NCBI GenBank assembly: GCA_002914845.1
Contig: JXTC01000214.1
Span: 444,378-508,377 of the forward strand
Direction of reading: 5' to 3'
Length of the DNA: 64,000 nt
Source of the DNA: Trema orientale
Lineage: Eukaryota > Streptophyta > Magnoliopsida > Rosales > Cannabaceae
Position numbers and translations under genes: made by a program. Under the pieces are notes generated by a model. That model saw only the letters and a program-made list of their open reading frames with translations. It searched no databases and was not told the origin of the DNA. Of the stretch, positions 11,255 through 23,516 are shown piece by piece; position 1 is the stretch's first letter; every line of letters begins with the position of its first letter.

Positions 11255-13414
11255 TAAAAAATGACCAAAAGCTTAAAAAGAGTAATTAATAAAGCAAGAA
11301 TAAGCAGCTGATCCCAAAGGCTAATATAGACAAAAAGAAAAATAGTTGGGTCTATGTGATATTTGACTATGTAGGAATTAATACCATATCAACCAACAAG
11401 TAATAGCCATGGATCTAAACTTTTCTTTTCTTAAAATATAAGAAATATGAAGGGAAAAACGAAATAATGTACAATATATCTCTGCTTGGGTTTAATATAT
11501 CGTCATATGATCATAAATAAAATAAAAATAAAAAATAAAAAATAAACTAAATTCTCAACCATATATTAATACTGAATTCTCGGCGAATAAGTAAAAATTA
11601 AAAATTAAAATATATATTACTAAACCACTAGTGTACTTTTACGACGAGTATTACCATAATTTAAGTCTAATCAGAATTTAATCGTCTTACAAAAGGTAGT
11701 AATACATCATATATATATATATATAGTTTCTTCACGAACATTAATAATCCAGTCCAATAAAATTGAATGAGATTATAGCTAGTGATATTATTGGCTCAAA
11801 GCAGGGATAAATGTTGTAAGAATTTTAATCAAAGAAATAAGAGACACAATTCAGCTTCCAATGACATCTAAAAGAGGATGAGCTGGCCGTGCCATTCCGA
11901 GCTACTTGTAAATGCCAACAACAGCATCACTAGAGAACAGCAGCTAAAGCTAAGTACAAAGCAACAAAAACATTTATCAGCTGCCCATAGAGAAGTCAAC
12001 TAAGCATATTGGGATTAGTTTTGTGTTTATTATTCCCATTCTCGTTATTATTTTACTCTATCATTCTTGCATTATTCACTGTTTAATTTGGTACAAGGTA
12101 ATTTCAGAGAATCCGCATCAATGATCAGTTTCCCCGTTAGTATATTAGTATATTAGGGTCTCCATTTAGAACCATCATATTGAATCAACTAAACACTCCT
12201 ATATTGGTCCGAATATTTTAAAAGTTCAAATATATTGGAAAAAAAAACCTAAATTCAAGTTAAATTTATTGAAAACTCCAATTTTTGCTCAAATTCATTG
12301 AAAGTATAATTTAATAGAAGACCTAAATAACTAAAAAGACATTCAAATAAAACTTTAACATGTTAGAGTTGTCAAATTTATTTAATACAAAAATCATATA
12401 CTATATCATTTATCTAACTAGATAACACAATCTCAAATACTTAGACTCAAATGATGTTAGTAAATGACTATATGTTATTAGCTTTTTTTTTTCCTTTGAA
12501 ATTTAGTTGAATTTTTATTATATACAAAATATAGGAATTAACTTATATATAATCGGGGCGGGTTCGCTGTAGACACTCAATCCCAAGCCCGCACACTAAA
12601 TATTAAACGAAGAATCTCCGCTCCGTATTCAGTACCATTTATAATAGTGAAAATCTACTCCATTCCAATCAGTTTTTGGTGACATTTACGTTCCTAGCTG
12701 CCCAAATATTGCCACGTTAGGTGTTTAGTGGAAATTTATTTGTTGGTTTTTTTTTTTCTCTCGAAGATTATGGGAGATTATTAGACTTTAGTTTTGTGCT
12801 CGCATGGCATTTTTTTATCCGGCATATGCTAAACATGAAATTGGCGATAAAGATGAAAAAAAATTAATTTACTTAAACGATTTAAAAGATATAATATATA
12901 TATATAAGCATTTTTTTTATTCTATATCGATAGAGAATTCAATTTTGGTTATTAGATTTTAATCCAATGGTTATAAAAATAAATGCTATCATTTAATTTG
13001 CATTGAAAATTATTCCAATACATTTAATTCTAACCATTAGAATGAAATCTAAAGATCAAAATTGATTTTTCTATTAATTGAGAATAAAAAAAATCCTTCT
13101 TGAACTAGTTCCCATATATATATATATATATATATATGTATAGAGGACTTCTCAATGATTACAATTTTTTTGTAAGCATGAATGGATACTAAAAAAAGTA
13201 GTGATAGCATTAAATTTTTTTGATGGTAATGAATAGAATTAAATTTTTTTGGCCAACCACCAAACTAATCACCACCGTAGGATATTATATCTAACGGCTT
13301 AAACCATTATAACCATCCATGGGTAAATACTGTTGTAACCATTTAAACTAAACCCATATATGTATATCTATATCTACTTATAAATATCGTTTGTCGTGCA
13401 ACTGCATGCTTAAT
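10791..13414. other. AT-rich intergenic sequence
   Basis: Contains the AAT microsatellite at 11210-11251 and TA runs at 11708-11725 and 13112-13137. A short GC-rich phrase (GGGGCGGGTTCGC, near 12555) looks repeat-derived. No gene recognised. Confidence 0.5.
11210..11251. repeat. (AAT)n microsatellite
   Basis: About 13-14 uninterrupted trinucleotide units, followed by A-rich sequence. Likely length-polymorphic. Confidence 0.9.
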
Positions 13415-13429
13415 CTGATTGATAATCAC

Positions 13430-13625
13430 TGACGAAGTGGGTTAGCTCAAGTGGTAAGAGCACCCACTACCTAGGATCTCGGTCCTAGGTTCGAGTCACA
13501 CCGGGGTAGGCATGAAAGCCAATTATCCTTAATAGGGTGGGGTGGGGATTGGGTAGTATTAAGTATTTTCTTTTAATTTGTAATAAGTAAAGGTCATTAG
13601 TTAAGCCCTATTTAAAAAAAAAAAA
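13430..13625 (+). mobile_element. tRNA-derived SINE, copy 1, with 15-bp target duplication
   Basis: The 5' part has an RNA polymerase III internal promoter: box A-like TTAGCTCAAGTGGTAAGAGC and box B GGTTCGAGTCACACC. The 3' part reads TTTTAATTTGTAATAAGTAA, then GTCATTAGTTAAGCCC and an A-run. The element is flanked by a perfect direct repeat CTGATTGATAATCAC at 13415-13429 and 13626-13640. The body shares its 3' half with 36508-36670 and with a fragment near 50703. Transcription would be by Pol III and mobilisation by a LINE reverse transcriptase. The tRNA-like head does not close an acceptor stem, so this is not a tRNA gene. Confidence 0.88.
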
Positions 13626-13640
13626 CTGATTGATAATCAC

Positions 13641-16600
13641 ACTTATCTCCAATGTTAATTACTAAGTTCAATTCCCCACCCTAGTCATAAACTATATATG
13701 TGTATATATATCGTTTGTCGTTCATTTATTTATTCTCAGTTTTTTAAAAGTTATAATCTAAACTTTTTATACAAAGTGATGATAGAGACAAAAAATGTAC
13801 ACTAGATGATGTGACATGCTTTTTAATTATTTTTTATTTTAAAGTGAGACCACACTATCAAATTTATGTAGCTAAAAGTGATGACACATCATTAGTGCAA
13901 GTTTTTAATGTAAGATTTTGGTATCTCAATATTTACTATTTTATACGTAGTAAGTATTTTTGAGCGGTCAAATTTTCATATGATTGGATCAAGAATCAGT
14001 TTAATAGAGTTGTAGATTTTAAAAGAATTAGTTTTAGCTATGTGGAGGGAAAAATCTGTTGTATTGTAAAGTTGCTAGTGTTTGGTAAACTATAATTTTA
14101 AAGTGCAGTCAATTGGAAAAGCTATATTACGGTATTTAGTAAACTATGCAGCTAAATTGCCATGAAATATAAAATGACCAAAATATATATCATTGTAAAA
14201 TTTAGGCATATTTTGCAAGGATCCTACTAAATAAATATGATTATAGATTCTTTTTTAACATATATTAAGCATTTTAAAATTTTTAAAGAATATTTTATAA
14301 TTAAATTTACTACTTATCAACTAATGTGTTATCTATGTTTTAATTTTAACGAGATAACAACGAATACATTAACAGCAAGTAAAATCAAAGCCATTTTACT
14401 TTTTGCATAAAAAAATAAGCAGCATCTAACATGTGTATGTTTTTTTATTTCCACAAAATTTTCGTTTCCACAGTATCATATTTGAGACGTAAACATCGAC
14501 GTTAGTATAAGGCTATAAGGCTCATAGGTAATCATCCCCGGATATTAACGTACCTTCCATATTGTTATTTAACAAGGAAAGAATAACATTTTTCGACAAC
14601 ACTAGTTAAAAAGACAACAAAGCATCCCGACAAAAAGAGAGAAGTGTTTTAAGAGAAGAATGATTCACAAATACAACAATAACAACAATGAAAGCAAACT
14701 AGAAGCTTTCTACTTGTCGCTTGACCAAACCAAACCCCAGTAAATAGTAATCAAAAGAAGAATGCCTACATAGGCTTGGGCTTGAGCTGGAGCTGGAGCT
14801 GTTGGGTTGAATTCCTCCCAGCCCCCAGGCTCTAATCAAGGTAACCTCGGCGTTCCAAGCTTTTGACAGTAAGGTCAACTCAAGACTGCCCAGCTTTTCC
14901 TTTCTTGGCTAGCTCAAGATAGCATTTCAACATAGTTGTGCGCTGCTTAGGAAGAAAAAAAAGACTTGGAAGATGGGAAAGATCTCTTCCAGCCAGTAAT
15001 TCTCTTTAGTCCTTCTTAAATCGTTGCTTGCTTTGCTATGCCACATATATAGCCACCCTGCTTTCAAATCGAGACCCAAATAGTTTCAGATATACAACTA
15101 GCTTAGTAAACTATTGTTAGTAATCATAAAGAAGGAAACTCTAGATCAAGTAAGCATTCAAGGAAAGGAATAAGTCATCACTCTTGGCCTACTTTTACAA
15201 TCTTATTAGATCAAACAAGCATAATATCTGGATCAGGAAAACTTGGCTACTCCAGTTAGAGAATTCAAGCATGACTAGATAGAAAAACTTGGATTTAGAA
15301 GAAAAAAGATATAATTTATCAGACACAAGAACTTCAAAATAGTTACAAATGGAAGTACAGAAATTAATTCATAATAGAAACACCATATTTGTAGTTTGGT
15401 TTCTAAATTCTATTTAACATGATGATTATAAACCTTGAAAACTAATTTTAGCTCCAATTCAACCATTACAAGGTGAAAAGTTCAGAATTGCATCATATTT
15501 TCGTTTTCTCAAAAAGAAAAAAAAATATCAAGTAGGCAAGAAAAAGTTCAGAATTGTATGATCTGGTTTTAAACTATATAACTTTATAATGACCTAGTTT
15601 TAACAAGTAGGCAAAAAAGTGATATGGTGCATAGAAGACATTGGAGAACCACATTGACAAAGAATATAACTGCACCTAAATTGCAGAAATTTGAGGGGCA
15701 ATTTACACCATTTCTGTGAAGGCATAGCTTTATTATTCACTAAGTTTCATCTTTAGCTCACAATTCTCTACCTATCGGCAACAAAGAGTTCAATAACTCA
15801 ATTAATTAGTTGGCATTACGAGCATACAATCAAGATGTTATTTTAACCAATAACCAAATCGAGTTTATCATTAACTATAAATCATCACCAGGATCTCACA
15901 CCTCAAATCAAATGATACAATGTCAAAATCCTAAGTACTGGTCATAAAGAAAATTAAGTTCTCAATACAATGGCCAATATAAATTATCTACATATACAAC
16001 GGCCAATACAAATTAGGTGCAAAAGGCAAGCTAATGAACGAAGGATGTGGACCAATGAAACTCTTTTCACTTGAAGACCCTATTAGTGTAACCATTAATG
16101 TGATTGATTAAACGTCAGCCCAACCACAAACAATGCATTTTCCTACGGATGATCAGAATAATCAATCCATAAATTCAACTAATAAAATTCATCAATATGT
16201 TCAAGAAAGAAATATTGAAAGGGAAACACCACAGACCCAAACTGATTTGCCTTCCAAAGAGTGAAATTTTCTGGATTTATCTGGGTCTTTCAATTTTCTA
16301 AGTCGTTTAATCCAATCTTTTAATATTAAAAAGAAAAAAGAGAAAAACAAATGAGAAAGCACGCTTTGGTCCTTTCTACTCCCATCTTTTTCACTGCCAC
16401 CGTGATTTATGGCTGATGGACAAAGGACGATGAGAAAATTTCGGGAGTTGCCGTCATGCCGCACAGAATGTTGTTGGGAGTTTTAGCGAGTTGAGGCGGT
16501 GTTGTGGGGAGTTTCGGCGAGTTGCGGCTGTGATGATGGCACCCTCTAATCTCTATCACAGAGACGATTAGGGAAAACAGTTTCATTTTGTACCATTAAA

Positions 16601-18108
16601 AAAAAAAGAAAAAAAAGAAAAGAAATGTTCTAAGACCAGTTCCAAGATCGTGCCTTTTCATCTGTGTGTTTTTTTTCTTTCTTTAATTTAGATCATAAAC
16701 CACCCGTTTTTCCGTTAAAAAGAGATGTTAGCTTAGAACTGATGTGGCAAAAAATTAGTGGATGGGCAGGAAAGTGGACAGAGAGACCGGACAGAGCATC
16801 TGGCTCCTTATCAAACTGGGCCCAAATCTTTATACTAGATTCCGATATAATCTAATAAATGTGCACTACAAATTCAGATTAGCTCTCAAAACTATTATAT
16901 TCGTCGTTGTCAAAAAAATATATATTATATTCGTCTATTATGGAGGAGACATGGATTTATCACGTTGTGGGCCATGTATATGCCTAATAACCACGACCTT
17001 ATCTTATCCCTCCCATGCTGTTAAACTAATTAAACTATACCCTCCCTAACTTATTCTCGTTTTTTTCCCTCTCTTAAAAAAAAAGGAAAGAAATAATAAT
17101 GAACAAAGTTTCACAATCAGGGTAAATAATTCGAAAATCACGGTATATGTGTAAAATTCATTAATTAGTTAATGGTATAATCGCTTCCCTATCAGTCCCC
17201 TCCCCTGCAACAGCTTCAATGGTGAGGTCAATCAGTCATTGATTGAGTACCTTTCTGGATTTTGAAAATACAAAGCGATAACTTATGATTTGCAATGTAA
17301 GCCAATTCAACCAAAAGCTTTCTAATTCTACTGGAGCATTTTTCTAGAAATTCGTGTACGGTCGTCGTTTCTTCAAATTCCTTCATTTGCCTGAATCATA
17401 TAATAGTGGTTGTCACTTGCAAGTACTCTAATAATGCATTTAGCAATCAAGGCAGAACAGAAGAGACCATTGAAAAAAAAAAAAGAGACCATTGAAAAAA
17501 AAAATAATAATAATGTTAGTGCCCTATTTAAACTAGGAACCATGAGAAGAGAACATACTCAGCAAATGTCTCTCATTAGTCCACGTGGGGATCTATCAAA
17601 ATCGTTCAATTAAGAGAACGAATTCAATGTCTGGAAAACCTTTCAAAAAAAAAAAAAAAGAAAACATTGTCTGGAAAAACATAGTAAAAATATATTCTGT
17701 GGATATATATTCTTCTGGACTACTAGATCTGTATTATCATCCTTGGGATCCAAAGCATATTCTTTGGCACCACTGCCACGTGTTATTAACGTACACTTTT
17801 CTCTTAATCACTAATACTTAAACACTTTTGTCTCAGTTACCTTTCCGTATGTGGTCGCAAATTATCCTAAAAATAGTTGAAACATACGTCTTTGAAACTT
17901 ATAGATTTCCATCTACATTCTACAACAAAAGATTGGAGCTACATAGTCAAAAAATTCTCATTTAGTCCTCTATGGAAATGCACTTAACCCAAATGGCCTA
18001 AGTAGTGACCAAATACTGAATAACATGTCTTATGTTCATAAATGACCAAAATTGTCCTATCAGCAGTTAGGTTGGGCTGAAATTAGGAGGACAAAAAAAT
18101 CAAGTATG
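13641..18108. other. Intergenic sequence; no confirmed gene
   Basis: Mostly AT-rich. The minus strand of 14690-14970 has two short coding-like stretches, described separately. 16440-16560 is less AT-rich, with GGCGGTG/GCGAGTTG phrases. 17460-17510 has a short duplication of GAGACCATTGAAAAAA. No other gene, RNA or transposon end could be supported. Confidence 0.45.
14711..14961 (-). other. Possible small exon(s) of an unrecognised gene
   Basis: On the minus strand a frame reads EFNPTAPAPAQAQAYVGIL and then LLITIYWGLVWSSDK before a stop: a Pro/Ala-rich linker followed by one membrane helix, as seen at the C-terminus of some small membrane proteins. About 100 bp further upstream another frame preceded by a plausible acceptor reads RTTMLKCYLELAKKGKAGQS and stop. 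The GAGCTG repeats could produce the Pro/Ala stretch by chance. I do not recognise a family and cannot link the two pieces. Confidence 0.22.
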
Positions 18109-19005
18109 TTAGGGTATGTTTAGCATTATTTTCTATTTTCTGTTCTCAAAATTATGTTTTCAAATATGAGAATATATTTTTTTTAATTTTTGTCTTCAAA
18201 ACACAAAAGGTATTTGGCAATTGTGTACTTAAAACCATTTTTTGGAAAAAAATTATATTCGAATTGAAAAAATATTTAGAAAGAGAAAGTCAATAGGGAA
18301 TAAAGAGGGGGGAGTTTCAAGTGAGAGAATGAGAAGAGAGAAATGTTAAGAGAAAATGTACGAATAAGAAGATATAAAGTAATGAGAAAGAATGAGTCAT
18401 AGGAAAGAATAAAGAGAGAGAAACTGATGAGGACACATTAAGAGAGAAAAAGTGATAAATACGTAGGAGGAAGGAGAATAAAGATAGAAAAAGTAGCAAT
18501 AGAGAATAAGAATGGAGAATTTGATTAAAGAAAATAAGGAGATAGAAAGTAATAAGAGAGAGTGAAGAGAGAGAAAGTGACAAGAGAATTAAGAAGGGAG
18601 AAAATGACCAGAGAATATAAGGGTAAGAAAGTGATTAGAGAGAATTAGGAGAGAAACAAAAGAGAGAACATGCATGAGGACAAAAAAAGAGAAGAGAGAG
18701 CATGAGGAGAGAGTAAGTAATCAAGAAAAAATAATGACAGAAAATATGGAGAGAAAGAGAGAGAGAGAGGGAGAGAGAGAGAGAGTTAAGTGAGAATGGA
18801 TATAGTAAAAGTTATGAAAGAGAATATTTTACTTTTCAAAAAGAAACATTTGAAAATAACATTTTATTGTTCTCCAAATTTTTTATTTTTTAACTTTGTT
18901 TTTAAAATTTTTCTCAAAGAATAATGCTAAAAATCCTCAAAAAAACAATTTTCTATTTTCAAGAACAAAATCATATTTTTTAGTTATGATGCAAATACCC
19001 CCTAA
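18109..19005. mobile_element. MITE-like repeat with a purine-rich core
   Basis: The ends are an imperfect inverted repeat: TTAGGGTATGTTTAGCATT at the left and, reversed from the right, TTAGGGGGTATTTGCATC. The next blocks are also complementary (ATTTTCTATTTTCTG/TTTCTATTTTCAAGAAC, AAAATAATGCTAAA). The core 18286-18800 is almost entirely A and G on the + strand, with many GAGAGA runs. No coding capacity. The target duplication is ambiguous, so the superfamily is not assigned. Confidence 0.42.
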
Positions 19006-19689
19006 ATACTCTCTACTTGTTCAACCCTTATTGGGTATATTAGACTAGGGTGACTTAAAAGATCAAATGATGCTACAATACTCTATAGTCTACATTCATT
19101 TGGCCCAAAATCAAATATGTTGCGCATAGGTTGTGTAATCATACTAGCTCTCTTTAAGTATTATTATATAACCATGAATGAAATTAAAGCTAAGTTTGGT
19201 AGAAAGGAACGAAAATAGAAATGAAAGGGAAAAAAAATTATGAAGGATATAAAATATGTAGAATGGAAATGAAAACATCTTTTTTCTGTAGTTTTTCAGT
19301 ATATAAAACGGAAAAGAAAACTGATTTATTTTAAAATGAGTATTTTATCCTCAATATAAATTATTTCATTAGCTAAAGTTTTTACCTTCCCATTTCTCCT
19401 CCAATTTGAAGAGAGAAATTTTGTGGGCCCTACCTTTTCTCTTGCTTTCCTTTTTCTTCCCTACCAAAGGACCTATTTTTCTATTTTCTTTCTTATCCTT
19501 TCTTTCCTCTCCTACCAAAATGTTTGGTCGTGTATTGCTTTTCTTGGTACTCTTCTTTCTTTTTTGGAAAGGAAAATTCCAAAAACCGCCTATTTTTTTT
19601 TAACTAAAATATTAGTTTAAACCCTACGTTTGTAAGAATACAAAATATTCCTTTAAATTATTATTTGGGTCATATTTAGTGAAAATTAT
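19006..19689. other. Intergenic sequence, possible further MITE
   Basis: TTTGGTAGAAAGGAACGAAA near 19195 and TCCTACCAAAATGTTTGG near 19510 are partly complementary and could be the ends of another small element, but the match is short. No gene seen. Confidence 0.3.
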
Positions 19690-20367
19690 AGGGGAGCTAT
19701 ATTTGCACCCCTTAATTACAAATATAAAGGCATCCCTTTTTTTTGTAAATTATTTACTTTAGTACAACTTTATCCCTATGATCAATGGTCACGAAAGATA
19801 ACTTGAATTAAAGCACCCCATTCTAATTTTTTTATTTAAAAAAAGAGTAGAGAAAGAAACTACACAAATTTTTTCCTAAAACTAACGAAAAATTAGAAGT
19901 AGATATTTTATTACCTAATGATGTGATATTATTATTTATTATTTCTAAATATTTTATTGGTTCGGAAAATTCTTCCATTAGGACACACAAATGAAGGCAA
20001 GGAGGAAAGAAATACTCGAAACCAAAAGAAAAAAAAAACAAAAAAAAAACAAAAACAAAAACAAAAAAANNNNNNNNNNNNNNNNNNNNNNNNNNNNNNN
20101 NNNNNNNNNNNNNNNNNNNNNNNNNNNNNNNNNNNNNNNNNNNNNNNNNNNNGATAATTCTTGGATTAGTTACAAAGATTAAGGAGTAGAAGGAATAAAA
20201 TATAAAAAAAAAAAAAAAGCTTGGCTTGAAGACTGGCTTAAGAAATGGGGTGTATTGAGTGTTTTTAATCTTTTAATTTATAAAGATGTTTTACTTTGTC
20301 TAATTTAGTCTTTTTCTTATTAAGATGGGTGCCTTTATGCTAGTTGGGGGTGCAAATATAGACCCCC
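19690..20367. mobile_element. hAT-type MITE with 8-bp target duplication, containing an assembly gap
   Basis: The left end AGGGGAGCTATATTTGCACC and the reversed right end GGGGGTCTATATTTGCACC match, and both continue into AATATAAAGGCATCCC/TAGCATAAAGGCACCC. The perfect direct repeat AAAATTAT flanks it at 19682-19689 and 20368-20375. Eight-bp duplications fit the hAT superfamily. Non-coding as far as visible; bases 20070-20152 are N, next to an A/C low-complexity run (AAACAAAAAC). Confidence 0.7.
20070..20152. other. Assembly gap (83 N)
   Basis: Run of N inside a MITE, directly after low-complexity AAAAAC repeats. Any frames drawn across it are artefacts. Confidence 0.99.
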
Positions 20368-20375
20368 AAAATTAT

Positions 20376-23300
20376 TTTGTGAAATGACACACTAATGCCC
20401 TTAATCAAGGTTAAGCCAATAGTCAAACTGCCAATTTAACCCTAATCATCCCTGAATCTTTGTTGTTGTTGCTGTTGAATTTTTGTATAATGTTTAAGAA
20501 ATTTCAGTAATTAGCATTCAAATTATTTTTCTTTGAAGGAATGCATTTAAGTTGTTTGATTGTAAGTTGGATGGATAATTATAATTTGACTATTTGACCA
20601 CGTCACTTTGGCCATTTTCAGATAATACATTGACAAAAGTCAATAGAAATTTGTATAAGCAGAGATAATTTTAACCCAGCTGAAGAAATGTATTCCTAGA
20701 ATCGCAATGTGAAACTTATATTTTGCAAAAATAGAAGGGAATTTTTGATATTTTTCCTTTTTGGAAAATGTTACTTATCCAACTCATCGTGCATGTTGAT
20801 ATATCCCAAATAAAATTTAGACTATAATTTGCGTAGAAAGATGAATTTGCTTCTCTCATGCTGTTTCATGCACGGACAATACAATACATACATAAATACA
20901 TACATAAGAGACCAGAAGAGAATCACCTACGAGGCTACGAACCATTCTGAGAATCCGAGGGACATATTGCACCTGAAAATGACTTGGAAAATGATGCGCT
21001 AATGCTAAAAGTTAGCGCATATTTTGTTGGGCTATCACTCTAACGGTGCTAAATGATTAATGCTATTTTTAGTTAAATATTACTTGTATTTGAAAAATCA
21101 TTTCATTGTTAATTATTATTATATTATCCAATAGTATTTACCTACTTATTCATATAACAATATACATTTACAATTCATGTTAAATTTCAGCATCTATTAT
21201 TCTTAGTGTTATATTTAGCATATAAATTGTTGCATGCTATAATTTTTGTTAAATTTAGCATGCCATATTGGACACTACTTTTTTTTTGGCCAAATTTTAA
21301 TTTTTGTCTAAATGCTAAAATTTGACAATAACATGATATATAGTATGTCCATTGAATATTCTCTAATGAAAGTTTAATTCTAATACATAAGAAATATTAC
21401 TAGCTCTTTTTTAAAAAGCAAATTAATAGAGATATAAGGTTCAGTACTATTTATAAAAATGTGAGTGCTATGCTATAGAACATCTATGGTGCTTTCCATC
21501 ACACACTATACTTAGCTTTGAATGAATTTAAGGATAACTAATTCTTTTTTTTTTCCCTCCCGGCCCCTTTAGGAAAAAAGATAATCAATTTACTAAGTCA
21601 TGTTTCCTAATTTTAAAAAAAAAAAGTTTTACTAAATCCCACACATTATAGATTTATAAATGATGACTGTCATATAAGTGATTGTCATTATATATTTATA
21701 AATGACGACTGTCGTTTTGAGTAAATGTCATTATAGATTTGTAACCTTTAAAAAATGACAGTCATTTAAATTGACAGTCATTAAAAGAATATCATTTATT
21801 TTTAACAATATTTATATATGTAACTGTCGTTGTTTGGTGTCATCTATGTGCACCCGTGTTGTAGTGCTAATAGAGTTATGGATCAATTCACCACACGCAA
21901 TTTATATAGGTGTGCTTAGCATTACACCTAACCTCTATGGTACTTTTCCATCATAAAATGTACGTATATGATTCCACATCTCAGTTAGTGTGTCAACCAT
22001 GAGTGCCCTTGAATTTTTTCCCTGCACAATAATCCATCAAGGGAGAACATTATAAAATCCAATCACAAAAAACAACTTGACACAATGCTAGAGCCGGCTT
22101 CCATTTTCCTGAAGAGAGGATTGATTTGAGCTAGTTTGGTATGGTCTTTCACGCTCCACAAACATCCAAACTAGAACCGCAGGCCCTATTAAAACGACAC
22201 TCAATTATTATTCAATACTTCCAAAAACAATTAATTTCCCCTCCTTTGTGAGTTTATTTATCAATTCCCTTACATACCTTTCTTTGTTGACATAAAAATA
22301 TCGTACTCATCTTACTCAGTCTCAATGAACCCCACAAGTTTTGTCATGACCATTAAAAACAATTTAATGTTCACATGCATGGCCTTTCCTTTACAGGTTT
22401 ACTAGACTGTCTCCTCTTGATCCATCCTAATCCTCAAATTTTTAACGGCCTTTTCGTGTATCACACAATAGTAATACTTCTCAAACGGGCAATATTTTGT
22501 TGATACTTGGAACAGACAAAAATCATGGTATCATTGTTAGTTTTGGAAGACAACTAGCATTATGATCATTATAGCTATTCAGCACAAAAATTGTTAAACA
22601 TTAACCTTATACTAAGTTAATTAGTGGCTAAGTAAGCGAAATATGTAATAATATTGTATTCATGTAACATTAACATGCATCATCAATAGTCTCAATATAA
22701 CTTGTTTTACTTTGGAAAACAAAAGAAAAGATACCTCTTATCACAGCTCTCATAAAAAGTGAGTTCCATAAATAAGTATTGTACTTTCGTTAGGGTAAGG
22801 TTCTAAGCTGTTGAAATCATATTTCCGTAAGAATGGATGTGTGAATTTTTTTTTCCCCCCCTGAAAAAAGAATTATTAGTGTTATATCGCTCTTTTTCCT
22901 TTTTTGGGATTATAGAAATTTCGAGCCTACCAATGAAAGTGAAGAGGACACTCCTCCAAAACGGAGGAGAGGAATTCCAACTGTTGTACCTGCCCACTGA
23001 ACTCTTTGGCATCAATAAGTGAATTGACGTGGCCGACTGTTAGGAAGATGAAAAACATGTGATGTGAGCATAATATTAAAAAAAAAAGAAAAAAAAAAGA
23101 GAAAAGCGAAGGACATAAATAAATAATAAAAAAATCGAGTGGAGATAAAAATTGGTCACACAGACACACGTAAGACCCTCCAAACGTGACCAGCTTTGCT
23201 CCTTAAGAGTGTCCTGATTTGGCGCTCTAATCCCTACGAAAGGAAGAAAATTAAATTAAATGTAAAAATTTCCATCAAAAAGAAAAGAGCAATTATAGCA

Positions 23301-23516
23301 TTCTCAGATGCCACGTTATCTTCTTAGTACTACTCTTCTCGCATGTAAAGATAGGATTTCATTAACTAACACTGCCTCTCTCTCTCTCTCTCTCTCTTAG
23401 CTAGATTATCCGCTTTTTCTCTTCAAACCCATAAAACAAAGCCAAAACTATTCTCAATTTTAGTACTTGTTTTTTAATTTGGAATTGTCGTCGTTTTTGA
23501 GTTTGATTCTTCTTAC
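20376..23516. other. Intergenic sequence upstream of the BCKDH E1-alpha gene, with repeats
   Basis: 21640-21780 contains about three imperfect units of roughly 44 bp built on ATTATAGATTTATAAATGA and GACTGTC phrases. They lead to TGTTGTAGTG ending at 21866, which looks like the 3' terminus of a CACTA-type element whose other end I could not find. Flanking phrases CTATGGTGCTTTCCATCA (21486) and CTATGGTACTTTTCCATCA (21936) are similar and may be another duplication. A CT microsatellite at 23376-23397 lies in the probable 5' untranslated region of the next gene. No gene recognised. Confidence 0.4.
23376..23397. repeat. (CT)n microsatellite in probable 5' UTR
   Basis: Eleven CT units about 120 bp upstream of the ATG at 23517. 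CT-rich tracts are common in plant 5' leaders and core promoters. Confidence 0.8.

Noticed and set aside
13437-13512. tRNA gene
   Set aside because: Box A and box B are present, but there is no closing acceptor stem; the 3' A-run and the flanking 15-bp duplication identify a SINE.
18317-18583. Ser/Leu-rich 88-codon protein on the minus strand
   Set aside because: It is the shadow of a purine-rich simple-repeat tract.
21640-21866. Complete CACTA element
   Set aside because: Only one end (TGTTGTAGTG with subterminal repeats) is visible; no matching CACTACAACA start or 3-bp duplication was found.
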